Source of the DNA: Undibacterium sp.
GTDB lineage: Bacteria > Pseudomonadota > Gammaproteobacteria > Burkholderiales > Burkholderiaceae_D
Direction: 5' to 3'
DNA length: 64,000 bases
Assembly: GCA_030645915.1 (NCBI GenBank)
Contig: JAUSNO010000011.1
Span: 1-64,000 of the forward strand
Part shown: positions 26,843-33,965 of the stretch, one piece after another
Layout of the letters: each line of letters begins with the position of its first letter
How positions within the stretch are numbered: position 1 is the first letter of the stretch
Made by a program: the position numbers and the translations under genes
The notes under the pieces: model-generated
What the model was told of the DNA's origin: nothing
The model's input: only the letters and a program-made list of their open reading frames with translations
The model's database searches: none

Positions 26843-27841
26843 ATGTTAACAAAACCTGTTTTTAAAACCTCACTCATCGCCGCATCCATCCTCATGGCCG
26901 CCGCGTCTGGCCTGTCTGGCCAGGCACAAGCCGCTGACGATGTGATCCGTCTGGGCAATCTGAAGCTGGCGCATTTTGGCGCGGTATCTTATATCAAGGA
27001 GCTGGGCCCCAAGTGCGGCATCAAGGTGGAAGAAAGCACTTTCGCCAAGGGTCTGGACGTGATGCAGGCGATGATCGCCGGCGAACTCGATGTCGGCGCA
27101 ACCGCGTCTGAAGCGGCGATCTCGGGGCGCGCCAAAGGTGTGCCGATTTATGTGGTGGCAGGCTTTGCTACCGGTGGTGCGCGACTGGTGGCACGGCCTG
27201 ATGCCGGCATCAAGACCATCAAGGATCTGAAGGGCAAAAAGGTCGGCGTGACGCGCGGCAGCATTCAGGAATTGCTGCTGGCGGCGGAACTGGCACAACA
27301 CGGCCTGACATCTGCCGATGCCCCGGGCAAGGACGTGCATATCATTTACCTGTCGTACCCGGATTTGAATCAGGCGCTGCTGGGCAAGAATCTCGACGCC
27401 ATCATGCAGACCGAGCCGCAATCGTCGCAGGCGCTCAACAAGGGTTTTGGCGTCGAGGTGATGAAACCTTACGACACGCCTATCGGCTCGCCGGTGCGCA
27501 CTCTGGTGATGACAGAAAAGTTCTATAAAGAGCGCCGCCCGTTGGCTGAAAAGTTCATGCGCTGCTTTGTCGAGGCCAGCAAGACCTTCATCGACAATAA
27601 GGCACTGGCGCAAAAATATGTCACGCAAACCATCTTCAAAGGCCAGATCACCGCCGATGATTTTGATGACGCGATCGGCAATTCTGCCTATACCTATGAC
27701 ATCACGCCAGCGCATATCCAGATCACGACTGACATCATGGCCAAGCAAGGCATAGGCAAGATGACGACGCCGCCGGTCGCCACAGAGTGGGTCAAGACCG
27801 ATCTGCTTGAGCAGGCCAAAAAATCCATGAACATCAAATAA
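26843..27841 (+). CDS. ABC transporter substrate-binding protein (nitrate/sulfonate/taurine type)
   Basis: A 332-residue periplasmic binding protein. A signal peptide (SLIAASILMAAASGLSGQAQA) ends near residue 30. The mature part follows the NMT1/SsuA-like fold: IRLGNLKLAHFGAVSYIKE, FAKGLDVMQAMIAGELDVGA, and DLKGKKVGVTRGSIQELLLA. Ligand type cannot be read off; the family includes binders of taurine, alkanesulfonates, nitrate, thiamine precursors and aromatic acids. The start was set at 26843 because AAAGGAGA precedes it and the signal begins there. First gene of an operon with permease, ATPase and a decarboxylase-like protein. Confidence 0.88.
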   Translation: MLTKPVFKTSLIAASILMAAASGLSGQAQAADDVIRLGNLKLAHFGAVSYIKELGPKCGIKVEESTFAKGLDVMQAMIAGELDVGATASEAAISGRAKGVPIYVVAGFATGGARLVARPDAGIKTIKDLKGKKVGVTRGSIQELLLAAELAQHGLTSADAPGKDVHIIYLSYPDLNQALLGKNLDAIMQTEPQSSQALNKGFGVEVMKPYDTPIGSPVRTLVMTEKFYKERRPLAEKFMRCFVEASKTFIDNKALAQKYVTQTIFKGQITADDFDDAIGNSAYTYDITPAHIQITTDIMAKQGIGKMTTPPVATEWVKTDLLEQAKKSMNIK

Positions 27842-27852
27842 GAGGCGAGATC

Positions 27853-28674
27853 ATGGCGAAAACAAACTGGCGCGACATCTCCGCCGGCCTGATCGTGCCG
27901 GTGGTACTGATCGCGATCTGGCAAACCTCGGCCAGCATGGGCTGGGTCAATCCGCATGTGCTGCCATCGCCGCTGGCGGTGGTGCAACGCTGGATAGCGT
28001 ATCTGCTACCGCAAGTGCCGTATGCCGAGGCAACTGGCAGCTGGCTGGCCTGGGCCGTATCGGGCGAGCTGATCATCGACTCCATCGGTAGCATGTACCG
28101 CGTCATCACCGGGTTTCTGATCGGTGCCGGCCTGGCCTTGCCTTTGGGTCTGATGATGGGCGCCAGCCCGCGCGTCTATGCCTGGCTCAATCCGCTGGCG
28201 CAAGTGCTGCGCCCTATCCCGCCGATCGCGTATATTCCGCTGTCGATATTGTGGTTCGGCCTGGGCAATCCGCCGGCGATTTTTCTGATCGCGATCGGTG
28301 CATTCTTCCCTGTGCTGATCAACACGATCGCCGGTGTGCGCCATGTCGATGGCATCTATATCCGTGCGGCACGCAACCTCGGCGCCAACCAGCGCACCAT
28401 GTTCTTGCGCGTGATGTTGCCGGCGGCCGTGCCTTACATTTTGTCAGGGGTGCGCATCGGTATCGGTACCGCCTTCATCGTGGTGATCGTCTCTGAAATG
28501 ATCGCGGTGAATAACGGCCTGGGCTTCAGGATTCTGGAAGCGCGCGAATATTTTTGGTCGGACAAAATCATTGCCGGCATGATCAGCATCGGCATGCTGG
28601 GCCTGGCGATCGACGTCGGCGTGACTAAACTCAATAACCACCTGCTGCGCTGGCACCGTGGATTGGAGCACTAA
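27853..28674 (+). CDS. ABC transporter permease (SsuC/TauC type)
   Basis: A 273-residue inner-membrane permease with about six helices. The coupling region EAA loop is seen in IYIRAARNLGANQRTMFLRVMLPAAVPYI, followed by GVRIGIGTAFIVVIVSEMIA, both typical of the SsuC/TauC/NrtB family. An early conserved ITGFLIGAGLALPLGLMMG marks helix two. It pairs with the ATPase and binding protein on either side; its stop overlaps the spacer before the next ATG by one base. Confidence 0.92.
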   Translation: MAKTNWRDISAGLIVPVVLIAIWQTSASMGWVNPHVLPSPLAVVQRWIAYLLPQVPYAEATGSWLAWAVSGELIIDSIGSMYRVITGFLIGAGLALPLGLMMGASPRVYAWLNPLAQVLRPIPPIAYIPLSILWFGLGNPPAIFLIAIGAFFPVLINTIAGVRHVDGIYIRAARNLGANQRTMFLRVMLPAAVPYILSGVRIGIGTAFIVVIVSEMIAVNNGLGFRILEAREYFWSDKIIAGMISIGMLGLAIDVGVTKLNNHLLRWHRGLEH

Positions 28675-28675
28675 C

Positions 28676-29497
28676 ATGACCACAACAATGACAACAACTA
28701 AAAATCCGGCGCACATCGTCGTCAAAGGCGTCAACAAGATATTCCAGACCGCCGACCGCGAAGTGGTTGCCTTGAAGGACATCAACCTGACGATACCGCA
28801 AGGCCAGTTCGTCTGTCTGCTGGGGCCATCGGGCTGCGGCAAATCGACTTTGCTGAACGCCGCGGCGGGCTTCTCGATGCCGACCAGCGGCAGCATCACC
28901 GCCGACGGCAAACTCGTCACCGGGCCGGGGCCGGACCGCGGTATGGTGTTTCAGGAATACGCCTTATTCCCGTGGATGACGGTGGAACAGAACATCCGTT
29001 TCGGCCTGGAGATCAAGGGCTTGTCCGAGTCAGCGATGGCACCCATCGTCACTGATTTATTGCAGAAACTGGGTCTGTCAGAATTCCGCACGCGCTTCCC
29101 GAAGGACCTGTCCGGCGGCATGCGCCAACGGGTGGCGATTGCCCGCGTGCTGGCGCTCGATTCGCCTATTCTGTTGATGGACGAACCCTTCGGCGCGCTC
29201 GATGCACTCACGCGGCGCAACCTGCAAGACGAGTTGTTGCGTATCTGGTCTGAGCTGGGCAAGACCGTCATCTTCGTCACGCACAGCATCGAAGAGGCGA
29301 TTTATCTGGCGGACCGCATCGTCGTCATGACTTACCGCCCGGGCACCGTCAAGCGTGACATGCTGGTCGATCTGCCGCGCTTGCGCGATCCGGCTTCGGC
29401 CGAATTCAATGCACTCAAGCGTGAGCTGGGCCAGCTGGTGATGGAAGAGCAGCAACGCCATCACGATTCTGAAATCCTGGCAGCGGCGGTGGATTGA
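28676..29497 (+). CDS. ABC transporter ATP-binding protein (SsuB/TauB type)
   Basis: A 273-residue ATPase with Walker A GPSGCGKST, signature LSGGMRQRVAIARVLA, Walker B ILLMDEPFGALD and H-loop IFVTHSIEEA. These are the standard SsuB/TauB/NrtD features. The ATG at 28676 follows the permease stop immediately; an in-frame ATG at 28658 would overlap the permease gene and adds six residues of no recognised value. Its stop overlaps the start of the next gene (TGATG). Confidence 0.93.
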   Translation: MTTTMTTTKNPAHIVVKGVNKIFQTADREVVALKDINLTIPQGQFVCLLGPSGCGKSTLLNAAAGFSMPTSGSITADGKLVTGPGPDRGMVFQEYALFPWMTVEQNIRFGLEIKGLSESAMAPIVTDLLQKLGLSEFRTRFPKDLSGGMRQRVAIARVLALDSPILLMDEPFGALDALTRRNLQDELLRIWSELGKTVIFVTHSIEEAIYLADRIVVMTYRPGTVKRDMLVDLPRLRDPASAEFNALKRELGQLVMEEQQRHHDSEILAAAVD

Positions 29498-30057
29498 TGC
29501 AGGCCGCCGACACTCCACGCATCCCTGTCGTCGCCGATGCCGATCTGGGGCCAGCCGAAGTGGTGGCCGCGATCCAGCAAAGGCGCGGCGGCAGCTTGCT
29601 GAACCTGGACAGAATGCTGCTCAACAGCCCGGCCTATGCGGTCGGCTGGAACGGCTTTCTGGGCGCGGTGCGCAACAAGTTGTCGCTCGATGCCAGGCTG
29701 CGCGAGCTGGCCATTTGCACGGTGGCGGTGCTGACGCGGGCCGACTATGAATACGGCCAGCATGCGCCGGAATTTCTCGACGCGGGCGGTAGTCAGGCGC
29801 AGCTCGATGCCTTGCAGCATATCGATAGCGCCATCGCCAACCAGATCTTGTTTACCGATGCAGAACGCGCCACCCTCGCGCTGACAACAGAAATGACGCT
29901 GCAGGTGCAAGTGAGCGAGCGCTGTTTTGCCGCGTTGCGCAAGGTGTTGCCAGATCCGCAGCAACAGGTGGAACTGGTGGGCGTGATTGCGGCCTACAAC
30001 ATGGTGGCGCGCTTTTTGGAAGCCTTGCAGGTGCAGCCTGAACAGATCGTCGAATAA
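29497..30057 (+). CDS. Carboxymuconolactone decarboxylase-like protein
   Basis: A 186-residue protein of the CMD superfamily: LNLDRMLLNSPAYAVGWNGF, LRELAICTVAVLTRADYEYG and QHAPEF form the helical core. The CxxC of AhpD-type disulfide reductases is absent; only one cysteine sits in the AICTVAV helix, so peroxidase activity is unlikely. CMD proteins include gamma-carboxymuconolactone decarboxylase and many uncharacterised members. Translational coupling to the ABC ATPase suggests it acts on the imported compound or a product of it; this is an inference. Confidence 0.8.
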   Translation: MQAADTPRIPVVADADLGPAEVVAAIQQRRGGSLLNLDRMLLNSPAYAVGWNGFLGAVRNKLSLDARLRELAICTVAVLTRADYEYGQHAPEFLDAGGSQAQLDALQHIDSAIANQILFTDAERATLALTTEMTLQVQVSERCFAALRKVLPDPQQQVELVGVIAAYNMVARFLEALQVQPEQIVE

Positions 30058-30136
30058 GCGAATGGACTGAGCCAATCGGGTAGAATCTAAACGACCATTT
30101 TCCATCCCGATTGATTCATTCGGCAGCTTCAACACT

Positions 30137-31963
30137 ATGGCACTCACTCGACAATTCAAGCGCATCAGTTTTGCCCTCATCGCCAGCGCCATCATTGGCG
30201 GCGCGTATCTGGTTGGCGCGCAACTGGCGACGCTGGCAGCACAGGAAGCCAGCGCTCGCCAGCTGCAGATCATCGGCCTCGATGTCGAGTCGATTTTAGA
30301 GCGTTACGAAACGCTGCCGTTTGCGCTGTCCTTCCAGAACGACGCTGCGCTGGCGCTGCAACAGCCGGAATCAACAGCGACGATAGACAAGCTCAATCAC
30401 ATCTTAAAGAGCATACAGTTGCAGGCCAAGGTAGCCGCCATTTACCTGATGGATACCAAAGGCAAGACCATCGCCGCCAGCAACTGGGACAACAAGCAAA
30501 GTTACGTCGCCAAGAATTTTGGCTTTCGTCCGTATTTTCTCGATGCCCTGCATGGCAAGGCCGGGCGCTTTTATGGTATTGGCAGCACCACCGCCGAGCC
30601 TGGGTATTTTATCGCCCAGCCTGTGTATGCTGCGCTAGACGATCACGGCAACACGGATAAAACGCCGATCGGCGTGATGGCGGTCAAAATCAGCCTCAAT
30701 GATTTCGCCAGCGCCTGGCGCAGCATCGTTGAGCCGGTGACCCTGACAGACCGCTGGGGCGTGATTTTCCTGAGCAATCGGCCAGCCTGGCAGTATCACA
30801 GCCTGGATGGCCTGACGCCGGACGCGCAGCACGAAATCGCCAACACCCTGCAGTATGTCGGACACCAGATACAGCCGGTACGCTCCTTGCCGGGCAAGGT
30901 ACAGGCCGGCTTTGGCACGCCAGTCAGCCATCCGGTGGGGCGACTGGGCTGGCAGTTGATGACCTTCCCGAATCAGCACACGATTAACCGCCATGCCATG
31001 CTTTGGGCGATGGCGGCGGCGCTGCTGATGGGCATTGCCGGTATCTCGATCCTGGCGTCGCACCAGCGCAAACGCCGGCTGGAAGAACGCGGGCAGGCGC
31101 GGGCCGCGTTGCAAAGCGCTGCCGAAGATCTCGATCGCAAGATCGTTCTGCGCACGGCCGAACTGACCACGGCCAATCAATCGATAGAATCAAAATACGC
31201 CAAGCTCAAAGAAGCCGAACACCTGCTACGCAATACCCAGAATGAATTGGTGCAGGCCGGCAAGCTGACCATGCTGGGCCAGATGGCGGCAGGTGTCACG
31301 CATGAATTGAGCCAGCCGCTGACCGCGATCCGCGCGTTTTCGGATAACGCCAGGACGTTTCTGGAACGCGGCCAGGCCGATAAGGCGGCAGAAAATCTAA
31401 GCCTGATCAGTGCCGCCAGCGAGCGCATGGGCGCCATCATCGGCCAGCTCAAGGGATTTGCGCGCAAGAGCGATGCCTCGGCAAGCAATCTGGCACCGGT
31501 CAATCTGGCGCAATCGATACGCACCTCGGCACGTTTGCTGGAAAGCGATTTTCAGCGTTGTGCCTGCGATTTACAGATCAGCATTGCAGATGAAGTGCAG
31601 GTCATCGGCGACGCGCTGCGTATCGAACAGGTGCTGATCAATCTCTTGCGCAATGCGCTGGAAGCGGCCGAAACCTCAGTGCAAAAATCCGTCGTTGTCG
31701 ATCTGGCGGTCGAGCAAAATCACGCCCTGATCCGCATCCACGATTCCGGCGGCGGCATCGCCAGCGATGTGGCGACGCGCCTGTTTGAACCTTTCTATAC
31801 CACCAAGGCATCAGGCAAGGGTTTGGGCTTGGGGCTGGCGATTTCATCCTCGATAGTGCAAGCCATGAACGGCCAGCTCAGCGCCAAAAATCATCCTGAC
31901 GGCGGCGCAGAATTTACCCTGAGCTTACCCTTGCCACTGCTGTCAACAGCGCAACATACATGA
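30137..31963 (+). CDS. DctB-like sensor histidine kinase
   Basis: A 608-residue membrane kinase. One helix near residue 15-33 and one near 285-305 flank a periplasmic double-PAS sensor of the DctB type (KSIQLQAKVAAIYLMDTKGK, FGFRPYFLDALHGKAGRFYG). Then come a coiled coil, the phosphoacceptor in THELSQPLTAIRAF (H389), the N box NLLRNALEAAE and the G boxes ending GLGLGLAISSSIVQ. The HELSQPL pattern is that of DctB and relatives. The YG-type ligand pocket is not identical to dicarboxylate sensors, so the signal may differ. It overlaps the regulator gene by four bases. Confidence 0.9.
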   Translation: MALTRQFKRISFALIASAIIGGAYLVGAQLATLAAQEASARQLQIIGLDVESILERYETLPFALSFQNDAALALQQPESTATIDKLNHILKSIQLQAKVAAIYLMDTKGKTIAASNWDNKQSYVAKNFGFRPYFLDALHGKAGRFYGIGSTTAEPGYFIAQPVYAALDDHGNTDKTPIGVMAVKISLNDFASAWRSIVEPVTLTDRWGVIFLSNRPAWQYHSLDGLTPDAQHEIANTLQYVGHQIQPVRSLPGKVQAGFGTPVSHPVGRLGWQLMTFPNQHTINRHAMLWAMAAALLMGIAGISILASHQRKRRLEERGQARAALQSAAEDLDRKIVLRTAELTTANQSIESKYAKLKEAEHLLRNTQNELVQAGKLTMLGQMAAGVTHELSQPLTAIRAFSDNARTFLERGQADKAAENLSLISAASERMGAIIGQLKGFARKSDASASNLAPVNLAQSIRTSARLLESDFQRCACDLQISIADEVQVIGDALRIEQVLINLLRNALEAAETSVQKSVVVDLAVEQNHALIRIHDSGGGIASDVATRLFEPFYTTKASGKGLGLGLAISSSIVQAMNGQLSAKNHPDGGAEFTLSLPLPLLSTAQHT

Positions 31964-33324
31964 AGGAAAATATCGTGTCCAACCTGCAAGCGATCGTCAT
32001 CGAAGATGAACAGGCGGTGCGTCAGGCCATCGCGCAGACGCTGGAGCTGGGCGGCTTTACGGTGCAGGCCTGCGCCAGCGCCGAACAGGCGCAGACCCTG
32101 CTCACGGCCGACTACGCCGGTGTGATCGTGACCGATGTCAGGCTACCGGGCAGCTCGGGGCTGGAGCTGCTGGCGCAGGTAGTCGCGCTTGATGCTGACT
32201 TGCCGGTCATCGTGATGACGGGTCACGGCCACGTCGCCATGGCGGTAGAGGCGATGCGCAGCGGCGCCTATGACTTCATCGAAAAGCCCTTCGCCGCCGA
32301 ACGCCTGATGGAAGCGGTACGCCGCGCCCAGGAAAAACGCCGCCTGGTGATGGAGAACCGCCGCCTCAAGGCAGCCTGGGCGCTGGACCCTGACCTGCCT
32401 GCGCTGATCGGCCAATCACCGGCGATAGAGCGTCTCAAAAGCATGATCGCCACGCTGGGGCCGACGCCGGTCGACATCCTGATCAACGGCCAGACCGGCA
32501 CCGGCAAAGAAGTGGTGGCGCGCCAGCTGCACGCGGCCAGTGGACGCAAGGGGCCGTTTGTCGCCATCAACTGCGGCGCCCTGCCTGAATCGGTATTCGA
32601 GAGCGAAATTTTCGGTCACGAGGCAGGCGCCTTCACCGGCGCGCAAAAACGCCGCATCGGCAAACTCGAATACGCGCAGCACGGCACGGTGTTTCTCGAC
32701 GAGATAGAAAGCATGCCGCTGGCGCTGCAGGTCAAGCTGCTGCGGGTATTGCAGGAGCGCCGCCTGGAACGTCTGGGCGGCAACGACAGCATCACGCTCG
32801 ATTGCCGCATCATCGCCGCCAGCAAGGCCGATTTGTTAGAGCTCAGCAGAAAGGGGCAATTTCGCGAAGACCTGTATTACCGCATCAGCGTCGTCAGCCT
32901 CGCCCTGCCGCCGTTAAGCCAAAGGCGCGACGATATCCCGCTCTTGCTGGCCTGCTTCCTGCAGACCGCCGCCATCCGGTTTAACCGCCCCATGCCAGGC
33001 TGGAGTACACAAGACATGCAGCAATGGCAAAACCAGCTCTGGCCGGGCAACGTGCGCGAGTTGCGCAACTTCGCCGACCGGCTGGTGCTGGGCGTATGGC
33101 AACCGGAAGACCATGCCGCAGCGGTGACAGAGGCAGAACAAAGTACCTCGCTGACCGAACAGATAGACAACTACGAACGCAGCCTCATCGCAGCCGCGCT
33201 GCGCCTGTGCGACGCCAACGTTGCAGACGCCGCAGAGCATCTGGGCATCCCCAGGAAAACCCTGTACGACAAAATCAAGAAATACCAGCTCGGTTCCGGG
33301 CGGATTAATTCAGGGATTTTTTAA
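31960..33324 (+). CDS. DctD-like sigma54-dependent response regulator
   Basis: A 454-residue NtrC-family activator. The receiver domain carries the phosphoacceptor D59 in VTDVRLPG and ends around 120. The AAA+ domain has NGQTGTGKE (176-184), ESEIFGHEAGAFTGA with GAFTGA at 223-228, and the Walker B VFLDEIE. The C-terminal Fis-type helix-turn-helix is AAEHLGIPRKTLYDKIKKYQ. It pairs with the kinase gene, and a GG-N10-GC promoter stands in front of the ABC operon upstream. It should therefore be the activator of that operon. Its stop TAA falls inside the outer edge of the long inverted repeat at 33321. Confidence 0.94.
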   Translation: MKENIVSNLQAIVIEDEQAVRQAIAQTLELGGFTVQACASAEQAQTLLTADYAGVIVTDVRLPGSSGLELLAQVVALDADLPVIVMTGHGHVAMAVEAMRSGAYDFIEKPFAAERLMEAVRRAQEKRRLVMENRRLKAAWALDPDLPALIGQSPAIERLKSMIATLGPTPVDILINGQTGTGKEVVARQLHAASGRKGPFVAINCGALPESVFESEIFGHEAGAFTGAQKRRIGKLEYAQHGTVFLDEIESMPLALQVKLLRVLQERRLERLGGNDSITLDCRIIAASKADLLELSRKGQFREDLYYRISVVSLALPPLSQRRDDIPLLLACFLQTAAIRFNRPMPGWSTQDMQQWQNQLWPGNVRELRNFADRLVLGVWQPEDHAAAVTEAEQSTSLTEQIDNYERSLIAAALRLCDANVADAAEHLGIPRKTLYDKIKKYQLGSGRINSGIF

Positions 33325-33500
33325 CCGAGAATTTCCATTAGGATTTGAGATGATGACGGATGCACTTTTCGAGGCAGTTTTGGCGTGAATGAGGCGCTCA
33401 TGGCTAGCCATGAGCAACGAAGAACGTCAAAAATGACTGAAAATGCGCCGTCAGCGCTCAAATAGCACCTCTGGTGCGACTAATGGAAAATCTCGGTTTA
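33321..33500. repeat. Long imperfect inverted repeat, about 180 bp
   Basis: Two arms of about 85-95 bp mirror each other around a perfect 20-base palindrome, GCTCATGGCTAGCCATGAGC at 33396-33415. The outer ends are TTAACCGAGA-ATTTCCATTAG (33321-33341) and TAATGGAAAATCTCGGTTTA (33481-33500). Between them GATTTGAG, TGACGG, GCATTTT-like and TTTTGGCG blocks recur in inverted order with mismatches and small gaps. It could be a MITE-like insertion or a very large hairpin. It contains no open frame of note and differs from the 85-bp repeat family. Confidence 0.8.
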
Positions 33501-33544
33501 AGTATCAATTGCAAGCTATTGCCTGAATATGCATTTTCAAAAAC

Positions 33545-33630
33545 AGGCACGCCCAGCACGCAATACCCGCGCGGTTCTTCAGGCACACTGGCCTGCAGGG
33601 CGCATGAATGTTGCGTGATGGGCATGGTGC
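33545..33630 (+). repeat. Interspersed palindromic repeat, copy 3
   Basis: GGCACGCCCAGCACGCAATA at the left, GCGCGGTTCTTCAGGC in the middle, then GGCCTGCAGGGCGCATGAAT and GTTGCGTGATGGGCATGG. It has the same order and spacing as copy 1. It lies 45 bp right of the long inverted repeat and about 335 bp upstream of the start used for the GGDEF gene; the rest of 33631-33965 shows no gene. Confidence 0.85.
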
Positions 33631-33965
33631 ATATTGAAAATTTTTCTGTGACGATGTAAACGGAACGTATGGCGCGACAGATTACGTAAAAACACTTGGG
33701 CAAAAAACCATATTGTTGTGTCGTTTCGGGATAAATACCACTTACTATTTACAATCCCACCTCGCATGGCGCAAACTTTGCTCATCTTCGACTGACAGCG
33801 CGCTCTCCTGAGACAGAGCGCCATTGCAAACAGACTGAGATACAAGTCAATTCTTATTGATTCACCTGCAAGATCGGGGCATTGCGCTTCTCCAATTATG
33901 CTATTTCATCCATCAAAAAGATGACGACCTCCATGACAACAATACACCGGCTCAGGATAAGGAAT

